A DNA stretch of 64,000 nucleotides from Bacteroides clarus YIT 12056 (GTDB taxonomy: Bacteria > Bacteroidota > Bacteroidia > Bacteroidales > Bacteroidaceae), in NCBI RefSeq assembly GCF_900129655.1, contig NZ_FQWK01000003.1, forward strand, positions 496,001-560,000. Direction: 5' to 3'. Made by a program: the position numbers and the translations under genes. Below the pieces are notes generated by a model. The model had not been told where the DNA came from. It did no database searches and worked only from the letters and a program-made list of their open reading frames with translations. How positions within the stretch are numbered: the stretch's first letter is position 1; each line of letters opens with the position of its first letter. Below, in pieces: positions 17,932 through 26,984 of this stretch.

Positions 17932-18216
17932 CAGACTGCTAAAAAGCCATATATTCCGGCTGTTTTTACCATAGTCTACCTTATTATGAGCCGCACATTC
18001 CACAAAGAACGCGTAAGTTTATACTTGTCTGCAAACAGATAATGTCATGGCTCCGCATAACAAAACAAACATACGGTTGGTAATAACTGTTATTGTATTG
18101 TATTGTATTTTTATTATATCTCTTCCCCATTTCTTTTCATTTCTGCGAATTATATCTATTTTTGTAAGCATATACAAGTATATAATAAGAATATCAATCA
18201 CTCTAAATATTCCTGT
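17932..18216. other. A/T-rich intergenic region with kinase promoter
   Basis: No gene is supported here. The region holds an imperfect AAAAAGCC/GGCTGTTTTT hairpin near 17941-17967, three tandem TATTG steps near 18090-18107, and a TATTTTTG -7 box at 18157-18164 with a TTTC 18 nt upstream. This box would start the sensor kinase transcript. Confidence 0.5.
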
Positions 18217-20091
18217 ATGGACGCTAAAAAGGATTATAACCTGTTATCAGACATAATGCGCAATGCCAACATGGGCTGGTGGGAAGCCGACGTGCAGGAT
18301 GCGAGTTATATCTGTTCCGAATACATCGCCAACCTGCTGGGTTTGAAAGAAGACGGTTACATCAGCTTTGAAGACTTCAACAAACGCATCTTGAAAGAGG
18401 AGCAACCGCATACCACCACACATTCCTTTTACAATATGCAGCAGATGAATGAAGCCGTCTATCTGCTCGATAGCGTAAAAGGCCCCGTATGGGTGCGCAG
18501 TAAAGCCTGTATGCAGAAAACCGATGAAAAAGGACATACCAAGATTTACGGCATAGCCGAAATACAGGACGGCCCTTATATGTCATCCGCCTCGCAGGTG
18601 CTGCAACAACGCGAACGGCTTTTGCACAACATCTACAAGAACCTTCCGGTGGGCATCGAACTCTACAACATAGACGGAGTTCTGATAGACCTCAACGACA
18701 AGGAACTGGAAATGTTCCACTTGCGACGGAAAGAAGACCTGCTGGGTGTCAATATCTTCGACAATCCCGTATTTCCGCAAGAGATGAAAGAGAAACTGAG
18801 AAAATATGAAAACGCCGATTTCACGTTCCGCTACGACTTCGCGCAAGTAGGCTCTTACTACGACCCGCAGACCAAAACGGGTACGATAGACCTCGTGACC
18901 AAAGTAACCACGCTGTACGACGAAAAGCACGTCCCTACCAACTATCTGCTGATAAATGCCGATAAGACCGAGACTACCGTAGCCTACAACAAAATACAGG
19001 AATTCGAGAGTTTCTTCGAACTGATAGGTAACTATGCCAAAGTAGGGTATGCCCATTACAATCTGCTCACCCGGCAGGGATATGCCCAACACAGCTGGTA
19101 TATCAATGTCGGTGAGCAGGAGGACACACCGTTGTCCGAAATCATCGGAGTGTACAACCACATCCACCCCGACGACCGTCACGATATGCTCCGCTTTCTG
19201 GATAACGCCCTAAAAGGTACAGAGAACAAGTTCAACAAGGAGATACGCATTCTCAGACAAGACGGCAACTGTTCTTGGACGCACGTCAACCTGATAGTGA
19301 AAGTGTACGCTCCCGAACAGAACTGTATCGAACTCATCTGTATCAACTACGATATCACCCGGCTCAAAGATACGGAAGCCATGCTGATACTGGCCAAAGA
19401 GAAAGCCGAAGAATCAGACCGCCTGAAATCCGCTTTCCTCGCCAACATGAGTCACGAAATACGCACGCCGCTGAATGCCATTATCGGTTTCTCCGGTCTT
19501 TTGCCCTACATAGAGGATGCCGAGGAGCGCGACCGCTATATAGCCCTGATAAACCACAACAATGAGTTATTGCTGAATATCATCAATGATGTATTAGACT
19601 TGTCGAAAATAGAAGCCGGACACATAGAGCTGTCTCCCGTCTGGCTCAATCTCTCGGACCTGATAGACGAGAGCTGCACCGAATGTCAACGTAATGTTCC
19701 CGAAGGCGTAACGCTCAAAACCCGCTATCCGGCAATTCCCCGCCTGATAGAGCAGGACCCGATGCGCATCAAGCAGGTATTAAGCAACCTCGTATCGAAC
19801 GCGTTGAAGAATACAACGCAGGGATATGTCGAGATTTCATACGAAACGGGACAGTCCGAAGCGAGGATAAGCGTTTCCGATACCGGGTGCGGCATACCTC
19901 AAGAAAAGCTCGGCGTGATATTCGAACGGTTCGAAAAAACGGATTCTTTCGTACAAGGAGCCGGACTGGGCTTATCCATCTGCAAGTCCATCGTGGAACA
20001 CATGAACGGGAGAATCGAGGTGATATCCGCCGTAGGCGAAGGCAGTACGTTTACCGTAACGTTTCCCTGCCAAGTACAGCCGGCGACATAA
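18217..20091 (+). CDS. PAS-domain sensor histidine kinase
   Basis: This is a 624-residue kinase with no predicted membrane helix when started at the ATG of 18217; the upstream in-frame extension is A/T-rich leader. The N-terminal 390 residues contain about three PAS-like domains (near 10-110, 135-250 and 265-385). The HisKA domain carries His413 in [19 protein letters not shown]. The ATPase domain follows with an N box ([13 protein letters not shown]), a G1 box (SDTGCGIP), an F box and a G2 box (GAGLGLSI). There is no receiver domain and no response regulator gene next to it, so the partner is unknown. Cytoplasmic sensing of redox or a small ligand is possible. Confidence 0.93.
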   Translation: MDAKKDYNLLSDIMRNANMGWWEADVQDASYICSEYIANLLGLKEDGYISFEDFNKRILKEEQPHTTTHSFYNMQQMNEAVYLLDSVKGPVWVRSKACMQKTDEKGHTKIYGIAEIQDGPYMSSASQVLQQRERLLHNIYKNLPVGIELYNIDGVLIDLNDKELEMFHLRRKEDLLGVNIFDNPVFPQEMKEKLRKYENADFTFRYDFAQVGSYYDPQTKTGTIDLVTKVTTLYDEKHVPTNYLLINADKTETTVAYNKIQEFESFFELIGNYAKVGYAHYNLLTRQGYAQHSWYINVGEQEDTPLSEIIGVYNHIHPDDRHDMLRFLDNALKGTENKFNKEIRILRQDGNCSWTHVNLIVKVYAPEQNCIELICINYDITRLKDTEAMLILAKEKAEESDRLKSAFLANMSHEIRTPLNAIIGFSGLLPYIEDAEERDRYIALINHNNELLLNIINDVLDLSKIEAGHIELSPVWLNLSDLIDESCTECQRNVPEGVTLKTRYPAIPRLIEQDPMRIKQVLSNLVSNALKNTTQGYVEISYETGQSEARISVSDTGCGIPQEKLGVIFERFEKTDSFVQGAGLGLSICKSIVEHMNGRIEVISAVGEGSTFTVTFPCQVQPAT

Positions 20092-20121
20092 CGGAATAGA
20101 AATAAAGAACAGGAAAGAAAT

Positions 20122-20532
20122 ATGATAATACAAAAAGAGTTTACCCTCACCCCTCACAAGCGTGGCTTTCATCTGGTTACGGAAGAAATATCCCGCAACC
20201 TGCCGCCGTTGCCACCAACCGGATTATTACATTTGTTCATCAAGCACACAAGCGCCGCACTCACCATCAACGAGAATGCCGACCCGGATGTACAGACAGA
20301 TATGGAAGCCATCTTCAACCGCCTTGTCAGGGAACGTGAACCTTATTACGAACATACCTGCGAGGGGGACGACGATATGCCGGCGCATGCCAAGTCCACC
20401 ATTGTGGGAGCGGAACTGACCATCCCCATTACCAACGGACGGATGAACATGGGCATTTGGCAAGGTATCTATCTGTGTGAATTCCGCAATCGTGGCGGCG
20501 GAAGAAAAATCATCGCAACCGTTATTGGATAA
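20122..20532 (+). CDS. YjbQ-family (UPF0047) protein
   Basis: The product has 136 residues, the normal size. The family signature is clear: LHLFIKHTSAALTINENADPDV, then HTCEGDDDMPAHAKSTIVG and LGxWQGIYLCEFR in the form MGIWQGIYLCEFRNRGGGR. The conserved His and Glu residues form a metal-like site. The E. coli protein has weak thiamin phosphate synthase activity in vivo, but the true role of the family is unsettled. It begins 30 nt after the kinase and ends 9 nt before an SDR gene. Confidence 0.93.
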   Translation: MIIQKEFTLTPHKRGFHLVTEEISRNLPPLPPTGLLHLFIKHTSAALTINENADPDVQTDMEAIFNRLVREREPYYEHTCEGDDDMPAHAKSTIVGAELTIPITNGRMNMGIWQGIYLCEFRNRGGGRKIIATVIG

Positions 20533-20541
20533 TCTCTGCCC

Positions 20542-21267
20542 ATGAAAAAAGCCATTATCATAGGAGCCACCTCAGGCATCGGCCAGGAAGTAGCCCGTTT
20601 ACTCGTGCGGCAAGGTTGGCGCATAGGTATTGCCGGCAGGCGCGAAGAAGCCCTGCGGAGCATGCAGCAAACCAACCCCGAACAGATAGAGATACAATGT
20701 CTTGATGTGACAGAGGATAATGCCATCCTGCATCTCAACCGATTGGTAGACCGCCTAGGCGGTATGGACTTGTTTTTCCTAAGTTCCGGTGTGGGTTATC
20801 AGAACAGAAACCTGGAACCGGAAATAGAATTGAACACCGCACGTACCAATGTCGAAGGATTTACCCGAATGGTAACCGCCGCTTTCGACTATTTCAAAAA
20901 AACGGGTGGCGGGCATATCGCTGTAATCAGTTCCATAGCGGGCACCAAGGGGCTGGGTGTAGCACCCGCCTACTCCGCCACCAAGCGGTTTCAGAATACG
21001 TACATCGACGCTTTGGCGCAACTTTCACGGATGCAGCGCCTCAACATCCGCTTCACCGATATCCGTCCGGGCTTCGTAGCAACGGACTTGCTGCGGAACG
21101 GCAAGTACCCGATGCTGATGCATGCCGACGAAGTAGCCCGACACATCGTCCGGGCATTAAAACATAAAAAACGGGTGGCGGTAATTGACGGACGTTACAG
21201 CCTATTGGTATTCTTTTGGCGAATGATTCCACGTTGGCTGTGGGAACGGTTGCCTATAAAGAATTGA
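20542..21267 (+). CDS. SDR-family NAD(P)-dependent oxidoreductase
   Basis: A 241-residue classical short-chain dehydrogenase. The Rossmann motif IIGATSGIGQEVARLL occurs at the N-terminus, with a basic AGRREEAL stretch favouring NADP. Catalytic Ser is in VISSIAGTKG and the Tyr-Lys pair in YSATK. The substrate is not indicated. The gene follows yjbQ by 9 nt and overlaps the leader of the lytic transglycosylase gene, so the three are likely one transcription unit. Confidence 0.92.
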   Translation: MKKAIIIGATSGIGQEVARLLVRQGWRIGIAGRREEALRSMQQTNPEQIEIQCLDVTEDNAILHLNRLVDRLGGMDLFFLSSGVGYQNRNLEPEIELNTARTNVEGFTRMVTAAFDYFKKTGGGHIAVISSIAGTKGLGVAPAYSATKRFQNTYIDALAQLSRMQRLNIRFTDIRPGFVATDLLRNGKYPMLMHADEVARHIVRALKHKKRVAVIDGRYSLLVFFWRMIPRWLWERLPIKN

Positions 21268-21305
21268 TTTCGTATCTTCACGCCAATAAACCAAAAACAA
21301 CCAAG

Positions 21306-22286
21306 ATGAAAAAAAAAGCCGGATATATGATACTTACAGCCACCGTTGCCCTGTGTACAGGCGCTTCGTTGCCTTTTCTCCTCGGCAACAGTGTGCTGAA
21401 TCCTGAACAACAATCCGTTAAATCGGAAGTGCCCTACTGCGTCACCTCTCCTACCGTACCCGCCAAGATTACCTTTGCCGGACAGGAAGTGGACTTGCTG
21501 CGCTACGATCACCGGGAACGTATGGACCGCGAACTGATGTCGTTCACCTATATGCATTCCACCACGATGCTCACCGTAAAGCGTGCAAACCGCTATTTTC
21601 CTATTATAGAACCTATATTAAAAGCAAACGGCATACCGGATGATTTTAAATATCTGGCCGTAATAGAAAGCGCGCTTAACCCGCTTGCCAAATCACCCGC
21701 CGGTGCCGCCGGCATGTGGCAGTTCATGCCCGGTACAGGACGTGAGTTCGGTTTGGAAGTAAACAATAACATCGACGAACGTTATCACGTGGAAAAAGAA
21801 ACGAAAGCCGCCTGTAAATATCTGAAAGAGGCCTATGCCAAATATGGCAACTGGCTCTGCGTAGCCGCTGCCTACAATGCCGGACAAGGACGCATCTCCG
21901 CACAGTTACAGAAACAAATGGTGAGCCGAGCGGCAGACCTTTGGCTGGTAGAGGAAACCTCACGCTATATGTTCCGTTTGCTGGCGGCAAAGGCTGTTAT
22001 CAGCAATCCGCAACAATACGGTTTCTTACTGAAACGTGAACATCTTTATCCGTCCATCCCATACACTGAAGTGAAAGTCACTACTGGAATAACCAATCTG
22101 GCGCAATTCGCCAAAAGCAAAGGTATCACCTATGCTCAGCTAAAAGATGCCAATCCCTGGCTGCGTGACATTTCTTTGATGAACAAAAGCGGACGTACAT
22201 ACATCCTAAAGATACCGACGCAAGCCGGAATGCACTACGATCCGCATAAGACCGTTCCTTATAACAAGCACTGGGTAATAAATTAA
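21306..22286 (+). CDS. Lytic murein transglycosylase (SLT domain, MltD-like)
   Basis: This 326-residue envelope enzyme cleaves the MurNAc-GlcNAc bond of peptidoglycan, leaving 1,6-anhydro ends. The N-terminus (MKKKAGYMILTATVALCTGA) is an export signal or anchor. The SLT/GH23 domain spans about 95-235, with catalytic Glu121 in AVIESALNP. Further motifs are AGAAGMWQFMPGTGREFGL and AAYNAGQGRI. The C-terminal 60 residues look like a degenerate LysM (GITNLAQFAKSKGITYAQLKDANPWL). The ATG at 21306 is preferred, since the upstream ATG lies inside the SDR gene. It converges with the repair gene 3 nt beyond. Confidence 0.93.
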   Translation: MKKKAGYMILTATVALCTGASLPFLLGNSVLNPEQQSVKSEVPYCVTSPTVPAKITFAGQEVDLLRYDHRERMDRELMSFTYMHSTTMLTVKRANRYFPIIEPILKANGIPDDFKYLAVIESALNPLAKSPAGAAGMWQFMPGTGREFGLEVNNNIDERYHVEKETKAACKYLKEAYAKYGNWLCVAAAYNAGQGRISAQLQKQMVSRAADLWLVEETSRYMFRLLAAKAVISNPQQYGFLLKREHLYPSIPYTEVKVTTGITNLAQFAKSKGITYAQLKDANPWLRDISLMNKSGRTYILKIPTQAGMHYDPHKTVPYNKHWVIN

Positions 22287-22289
22287 GAG

Positions 22290-23063
22290 TCAAGTCTGTT
22301 TCTCCGTCAAATACTTCCAATAACGCACAGGCATATCTTGTCTGTGCTTGCGGGGATTCAGCCTCTCTCTGATGCAGATTGCCTTGAAATAGGTTTTCCA
22401 AAGTCGCTGAAAGAGTTTTTCATCTTTATCCATAAGGCTTTCGTCCAGCATACCCGTCACAAGATGTCCTTCATGACTATCTTCGCCGAAAGTAACTTCC
22501 CGTATTTCTTTTAAATCGTAATAATAGCCATAAGCGCGCTTAATGTCATATATCAACCAACGTTGGTCGGCAAAGCGGTCTTTAAAATGCCCGGTTATCA
22601 GGGGAAGTGCATTCTTCTCCGGCTCCACCGCTGCAAAATAAGTACCGTCCGCAGCCTTTTGAAAACGGATGAACTGCAACATCCGTATGCGTTCCCAATC
22701 TACCCGTTTCCACATACGTGAGAATTCCAAAACATCAGGGTCGGCAAAATTGGTTTCAATGGAACGGGGAGCATCTATTGCTTTACGGATATAACGAAAC
22801 AGGAGCGATGCCGTTTCCGGCTCTTCCGCCAGCCAGCATTGGGTAAGGCAGGACAAGGCGGATGCAGACAGTTTTTTCTGTAAGCCGCGCCAAACCCTAC
22901 CCGCTTTCTCTTCATCGGAAACCACCGTAAAAGCCTCATCATGGAATAAGGGTAGCGGCTCTCCCTCTGCCAACAAAGCATCCGGAAAAGTACGGCGGGA
23001 ATAGGCCTCGAAAACAGAAGTCAGCAATCCCTCGAAAGTATTATCGAATATAAACAGGTTCAT
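22290..23063 (-). CDS. TIGR03915-family putative DNA repair protein
   Basis: The 257-residue protein matches the family that always travels with the radical SAM protein encoded upstream. Recognisable blocks are FIFDNTFEGLLTSVFEAY at the N-terminus, FMWKRVDWERIRMLQF-like text in the middle and a basic tail (ERLNPRKHRQDMPVRYW). The ATG lies within the end of the radical SAM gene (ATGA overlap, 4 nt), meaning coupled translation. The family is annotated as a putative DNA modification/repair partner; the reaction is not established. Confidence 0.9.
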   Translation of the reverse strand: MNLFIFDNTFEGLLTSVFEAYSRRTFPDALLAEGEPLPLFHDEAFTVVSDEEKAGRVWRGLQKKLSASALSCLTQCWLAEEPETASLLFRYIRKAIDAPRSIETNFADPDVLEFSRMWKRVDWERIRMLQFIRFQKAADGTYFAAVEPEKNALPLITGHFKDRFADQRWLIYDIKRAYGYYYDLKEIREVTFGEDSHEGHLVTGMLDESLMDKDEKLFQRLWKTYFKAICIRERLNPRKHRQDMPVRYWKYLTEKQT

Positions 23064-24331
23064 TCTCTTTCTTCTCCAAAATCAAGTGTCAACTGCCTGT
23101 CATCGTATTTCTTTTTAGGCTTTCGCACCAACAGATTGCGCACCCCTTGCGGAGTCATTTCATTGACCGTACGCATAGGCAGTTCACTGCACATAATAAA
23201 ATACTGCGCTTTCTTCATTACCACGCCGATTTTTTTCAGCTGATAAAATCCCAATTTGGAAAAACGGCGGGAAGCGATTATCAGGCGCGCCGATTTCACG
23301 CCGATACCCGGTATGCGGAGTATCATCTCATAATCCGCTTTATTGATATCAACGGGAAACAGCTCGGGATGACGCAAGGCCCACGACAGTTTCGGATCTA
23401 TCTCCAAATCCAAATCCGGATAAGCGTCATCTACGATTTCATCTACCTTGAACTGATAGAAACGCAGCAGCCAGTCAGCCTGATAGAGGCGGTTCTCGCG
23501 TACCAAGGGCGGCTGTTTCAAAGCCGGCAGGCGCTTGTCGTACGTATTCACCGAGACATATCCGGAATAATAGACGCGCCGCATCGTAGGACGCTGATAA
23601 AGAGCCGATGAAAGGAAAAGAATATCCTTGTCCGTTTCAGCGGTAGCCCCCACAATCATCTGTGTACTCTGTCCCGCCGGAGCAAAACGGGGCGCATAAC
23701 GATACTTCTTACGTTCTTCCGCACTCTCCAAAACACCTTGCTGGATATATCGCATCGGAGCAAACACACTCTTATGGTCTTTCTCCGGAGCAAGCAGCTT
23801 GAGGTTTTCTTCTTTGGGGATTTCCACATTTACACTGAGACGGTCGGCATATAACCCGGCTTCATTCACCAACTCCCGACTGGCTCCGGGAATACTCTTC
23901 AAATGGATATAGCCGTTGAAGCGATGGATGGTACGAAGGTCTTTGGCCACACGCACCAACCGTTCCATTGTATAATCGGGGTTGCGCACCACACCGCTAC
24001 TCAGAAAAAGCCCTTCGATGTAGTTGCGGCGATAAAATTCCATTGTCAAATCCACCAGTTCGCCGACGGAAAGGGTGGCACGAGGCAAGTCGTTGCTACG
24101 ACGGTTGATACAATAGGCGCAATCGTATATGCAGTAATTCGTCAGCATCACTTTCAACAACGAAATACAGCGTCCGTCCTCTGCAAAGCTATGACAGATA
24201 CCCCACCCGCCCACAGTATTACCCACCATGCCCGCTTTATTGGAACGCACAGTACCGCTGGATGAGCAAGATACATCGTACTTTGCCGACTCCGCCAATA
24301 TCTTCAACTTATTTAATACATTCTCGTCCAT
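23060..24331 (-). CDS. Radical SAM putative DNA modification/repair protein (TIGR03916 type)
   Basis: The 423-residue enzyme carries the radical SAM cluster motif CIYDCAYC (CX3CX2C) at about 75, preceded by an N-terminal CSSSGTVRSN motif specific to this family. A helix-hairpin-helix near the C-terminus (ILRIPGIGVKSARLIIASRR) is a DNA-contact element. Together with its partner gene it is regarded as a photolyase- or lyase-like DNA repair module, by analogy rather than proof. The ATG at 24331 begins MDENVLNKLKIL and excludes a hydrophobic, unlikely extension to 24382. Confidence 0.92.
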   Translation of the reverse strand: MDENVLNKLKILAESAKYDVSCSSSGTVRSNKAGMVGNTVGGWGICHSFAEDGRCISLLKVMLTNYCIYDCAYCINRRSNDLPRATLSVGELVDLTMEFYRRNYIEGLFLSSGVVRNPDYTMERLVRVAKDLRTIHRFNGYIHLKSIPGASRELVNEAGLYADRLSVNVEIPKEENLKLLAPEKDHKSVFAPMRYIQQGVLESAEERKKYRYAPRFAPAGQSTQMIVGATAETDKDILFLSSALYQRPTMRRVYYSGYVSVNTYDKRLPALKQPPLVRENRLYQADWLLRFYQFKVDEIVDDAYPDLDLEIDPKLSWALRHPELFPVDINKADYEMILRIPGIGVKSARLIIASRRFSKLGFYQLKKIGVVMKKAQYFIMCSELPMRTVNEMTPQGVRNLLVRKPKKKYDDRQLTLDFGEERE

Positions 24332-24459
24332 AACCCGTGCCAAAAGTAGCAATAAAACTTCGATTTCAAGGACGAAGGCCAAGCAATTAATATATTAAAA
24401 ATCGTTGAGGGATAGGATAGAAAAACGACTTATCCGTACAAAGGAACTACTATATATAA

Positions 24460-24489
24460 AATAAAAAAGACCGCCGGACGGCAGTCTTT
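24460..24489 (-). terminator. Intrinsic terminator of the histone H1-like gene
   Basis: Minus strand AAAGACTGCCG (24489-24479) pairs with CGGCGGTCTTT (24476-24466) with one G-T wobble, and then a T-rich run follows. It sits just past the histone gene stop. Confidence 0.8.
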
Positions 24490-24513
24490 CACAGCATTAA
24501 ATCTGCTTTTTTC

Positions 24514-24690
24514 TTACTTCTTAGAAGCTTCCAAAGATGCTTTGCGGAATTCTTTCATTGTCTTTTCGATTTCCAAAGAAGCCTTACGTGCACGAGTACC
24601 GGCTGCCTTGTTACCGTTTTCCAACTGAGCTTTTGCATCTTTTTCGAATGCTGCATACAATTCTGCAACTTTTTCAACTAATTCTTTCAT
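24514..24690 (-). CDS. Small histone H1-like (Hc1-type) protein
   Basis: This 58-residue lysine- and alanine-rich protein begins MKELVEKVAELYAAFEKDAK and ends EFRKASLEASKK. It is a helical, highly charged protein of the Bacteroidales histone H1 family (Hc1-like) and probably binds DNA or nucleic acid nonspecifically. Many such genes are very highly expressed. Its promoter is a TATTTTTG box at 24726-24733, and AAAAAAGGATT precedes the ATG as a ribosome site. A strong terminator follows. Because it is under 60 residues it is easily missed by gene finders. Confidence 0.88.
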   Translation of the reverse strand: MKELVEKVAELYAAFEKDAKAQLENGNKAAGTRARKASLEIEKTMKEFRKASLEASKK

Positions 24691-24725
24691 AATCCTTTTT
24701 TAATTACTTCGTTAATAATGTCCGA

Positions 24726-24733
24726 CAAAAATA
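24726..24733 (-). promoter_or_regulatory. Bacteroides -7 element for the histone H1-like gene
   Basis: The minus strand reads TATTTTTG, 35 nt upstream of the ATG at 24690. The -33 region is T-rich (TTTATTTC) without a perfect TTTG. Confidence 0.5.
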
Positions 24734-24826
24734 CATTCTTTCTTGAAATAAATGCAGAAAAACGATATTTTTTTTGAAATAATACGCAAAATCGGCATAA
24801 AAAAGGGCTCATACGTGTTTTTTATC

Positions 24827-24834
24827 TACTTTTG
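24827..24834 (+). promoter_or_regulatory. -7 element almost touching the start codon
   Basis: TACTTTTG ends 5 nt before the ATG at 24840. Since Bacteroides transcripts start a few nucleotides after this box, the mRNA may begin at the start codon. Confidence 0.5.
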
Positions 24835-24839
24835 CAGGC

Positions 24840-25481
24840 ATGAAAACGCTTACTGATGCCCAATATATACATGCTCTCATAGCCGAAGGAGAGCACCAGC
24901 AGCAAGATTTCAAGTTCGAAATATCCGATGCGCGAAAAATTGCCAAGACGCTTTCGGCCTTTTCAAATACGGACGGCGGACGTCTCCTTATCGGCGTAAA
25001 AGACAATGGAAAAATAGCCGGAGTACGCTCCGACGAGGAACAATATATGATAGAAGCGGCAGCCCGATTATACTGTCGCCCGGAAGTGAGTTACAGCACG
25101 CAGACTTATCAGGTGGAAGGCCGTAGCGTGCTACTCGTACAAATTGATGAAAGCGACCGGAAACCGGTATATGCCAAAGACGAAACCGGCAGGTATCTCG
25201 CCTACCTGCGCATTAAAGACGAAAACATTCTTGCCACCCCGGTACACCTGCGTATCTGGCAGCAAAGCGAAAGTCCCAAAGGAGAACTGATGGAATACAC
25301 CGAACGGGAACAACTGCTTCTTGATTTGCTGGAACAAAACGACCGATTGTCACTGAACCGTTATTGCCGTCTGGCACATCTGTCACGCCGTTCCGCGGAA
25401 CATTTGCTGGCTAAACTCATTCGCTATGACATTGTGGAACCCATATTCGAAGGACATAAGTTTCACTTCAAGCTGAAATGA
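24840..25481 (+). CDS. AlbA_2/Schlafen-type domain and winged-helix protein
   Basis: A 213-residue protein. The N-terminal AlbA_2 (Schlafen-like) domain (about 10-125) shows the signature HQQQDFKFEISDARKIAKTLSAFSNTDGGRLLIGVKDNGKIAGV. A C-terminal winged helix (about 150-213) reads YTEREQLLLDLLEQNDRLSLNRYCR. Related proteins bind nucleic acid or nucleotide and often act as regulators. The start is fixed by the domain, which begins within 15 residues. There is no room for a ribosome site if the TACTTTTG promoter is used, so the message may be leaderless. No close partner gene shows its target. Confidence 0.88.
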   Translation: MKTLTDAQYIHALIAEGEHQQQDFKFEISDARKIAKTLSAFSNTDGGRLLIGVKDNGKIAGVRSDEEQYMIEAAARLYCRPEVSYSTQTYQVEGRSVLLVQIDESDRKPVYAKDETGRYLAYLRIKDENILATPVHLRIWQQSESPKGELMEYTEREQLLLDLLEQNDRLSLNRYCRLAHLSRRSAEHLLAKLIRYDIVEPIFEGHKFHFKLK

Positions 25482-25525
25482 AGTAGAAAAAGAGTTGGAG
25501 TGCTGGTAAAAAGCAAGTTATTTAC

Positions 25526-25533
25526 TACCTTTG
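25526..25533 (+). promoter_or_regulatory. Bacteroides -7 element (TACCTTTG)
   Basis: TACCTTTG stands 28 nt before the ATG at 25562. The 5' leader is about 20 nt. Confidence 0.55.
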
Positions 25534-25561
25534 CACCCGTAAATTTAGAAAAACTATCATC

Positions 25562-26194
25562 ATGGGTATATTTGCCAAACTATTCAACAAGAATTCGGAA
25601 GAGGTTTCTTCCAAAAATGTGGAAGACTTTGTCTCACTGACACGTGTCTACTTCCAATCTGTGATAGCCGCAAACCTGGGTATCACCAACATCCGTTTTG
25701 TACCGGATGTAGCCAACTTCAAACGTTTATTCAAAATTCCTACACAGGGCGGTCGTCTGGGACAAGCGGAAAAAGCGGTTTCCCGCAAGATGCTGATGCA
25801 GGACTACGGAATAAGCGAGAACTTCTTTAAAGAGATCGACGCTTCCGTAAAAAAACACTGCCGTACGCAGAATGACGTACAAGGTTATCTTTTCATGTAT
25901 CAGGGCTTCTCTAACGATCTGATGATGTTGATGGGTAACCTGATGCAATGGAAATTCCGTATGCCGTCTATTTTTAAAGGCGCATTACGCAGCATGACCG
26001 AAAAAACGGTACATGAGGTTTGTACCAAGGCCGTTTGGAAAAAGGATGACGTACACAAAACAGCCATGACAGTCCGTCAGTACAAAGAACGTTTGGGATA
26101 CTCGGAACAATGGATGACCGAGTATGTGTACAATATCGTTATGCTGGCAAAGAAAGAACCGAAAAAGAAAGCCGACGAACAAGAGAAAGCATAA
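25562..26194 (+). CDS. Conserved protein of unknown function
   Basis: This 210-residue soluble, mildly basic protein starts MGIFAKLFNKNSEEVSSKNV. It has no signal peptide, membrane helix or motif I recognise. It is mostly helical in look, has a middle segment rich in Met (DLMMLMGNLMQWKFRM) and ends in a charged tail (KKEPKKKADEQEKA). It has a promoter of its own and ends 38 nt before the glycosylase-like gene. It reads like a conserved Bacteroidales housekeeping gene. No function is offered. Confidence 0.8.
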   Translation: MGIFAKLFNKNSEEVSSKNVEDFVSLTRVYFQSVIAANLGITNIRFVPDVANFKRLFKIPTQGGRLGQAEKAVSRKMLMQDYGISENFFKEIDASVKKHCRTQNDVQGYLFMYQGFSNDLMMLMGNLMQWKFRMPSIFKGALRSMTEKTVHEVCTKAVWKKDDVHKTAMTVRQYKERLGYSEQWMTEYVYNIVMLAKKEPKKKADEQEKA

Positions 26195-26232
26195 GCCGAA
26201 GTCTCGGCCAATAAGCGCAAACGCTTTTTTCT

Positions 26233-26808
26233 ATGGAAATAGAACAGCATCCCTTAGAACCTTTTCTCCCCGGCAATGCACGTTTACTGATGCTGGGGAG
26301 CTTCCCGCCGCAAAAGAAGCGGTGGTCAATGGAGTTTTATTATCCGAATTGGAATAACGACATGTGGCGCATAGCAGGTCTCTTATTCTTTAATGATAAA
26401 GACCATTTCGTAGATAAATCCCGAAAGGCCTTTTGTAAAGAGTGTATTATCAGTTTCCTGAACAAAAAGGGAATAGCCCTGTTCGATACGGCCACCGCCG
26501 TACGGCGATTACAGGATAATGCATCCGATAAGTTTCTTGAGGTAGTCCAACCTACCGATATAGCCGCATTGCTGCAACAACTGCCGCAATGCGAAGCGAT
26601 TGTCACCACGGGGCAAAAGGCGACGGACACACTTTGCGCGCTGTTCTCATTGAAAGAGCCCAAGGTCGGGGATTTTACAGAGTTCATTTTCGAGGATCGC
26701 CCCATACGTCTCTATCGCATGCCTTCTTCATCAAGAGCTTATCCGCTGGCTTTAGAAAAAAAAGCGGCAGCCTATCGCGTTATGTATCAGGACTTACAAA
26801 TGCTATAA
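26233..26808 (+). CDS. Uracil-DNA glycosylase superfamily protein
   Basis: The 191-residue protein belongs to the UDG-like fold family. The N-terminal motif LLMLGSFPPQKKRWSMEFYYPN corresponds to the first catalytic motif (GxxPP), and the region QCEAIVTTGQKATD corresponds to the late part. It is close to the Mug/TDG-like branch (DNA glycosylases acting on mismatched U or T) rather than to the classic Ung. Substrate is unproven. The 3' end runs to within 75 nt of tRNA-Trp. Confidence 0.82.
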   Translation: MEIEQHPLEPFLPGNARLLMLGSFPPQKKRWSMEFYYPNWNNDMWRIAGLLFFNDKDHFVDKSRKAFCKECIISFLNKKGIALFDTATAVRRLQDNASDKFLEVVQPTDIAALLQQLPQCEAIVTTGQKATDTLCALFSLKEPKVGDFTEFIFEDRPIRLYRMPSSSRAYPLALEKKAAAYRVMYQDLQML

Positions 26809-26842
26809 GCGATTTTCCCTTTAAAATAAAGGGACAAAGGGC

Positions 26843-26872
26843 TTGCAGATTTGAAAGTTTCCATTACCTTTG
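26843..26872 (+). promoter_or_regulatory. Promoter for tRNA-Trp
   Basis: TTGC at 26843-26846 and TACCTTTG at 26865-26872 are 18 nt apart. The predicted start falls a few nucleotides before the tRNA 5' end. Confidence 0.6.
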
Positions 26873-26883
26873 CAGCCGCAAAC

Positions 26884-26956
26884 ACGGGAGTAGCTCAGTT
26901 GGTAGAGCACCGGTCTCCAAAACCGGGTGTCGGGAGTTCGAGCCTCTCCTCCCGTG
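26884..26956 (+). tRNA. trnW: tRNA-Trp (anticodon CCA)
   Basis: A 73-nt cloverleaf. The acceptor stem ACGGGAG (26884-26890) pairs with CTCCCGT (26949-26955), and G26956 is the discriminator. The D arm GCTC..GAGC, the anticodon stem CCGGT/ACCGG with CCA in the loop, and the T arm GGGAG-TTCGAGC-CTCTC are all present. The 3' CCA is not encoded. Confidence 0.97.
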
Positions 26957-26984
26957 CAACCGCCTTATCAGGCAAAGTCACCGT

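Noticed and set aside
18085..18110. Short TATTG tandem repeats as a phase-variable tract
   Set aside because: Only three imperfect copies occur, outside any coding region, so slipping is unlikely to switch a gene.
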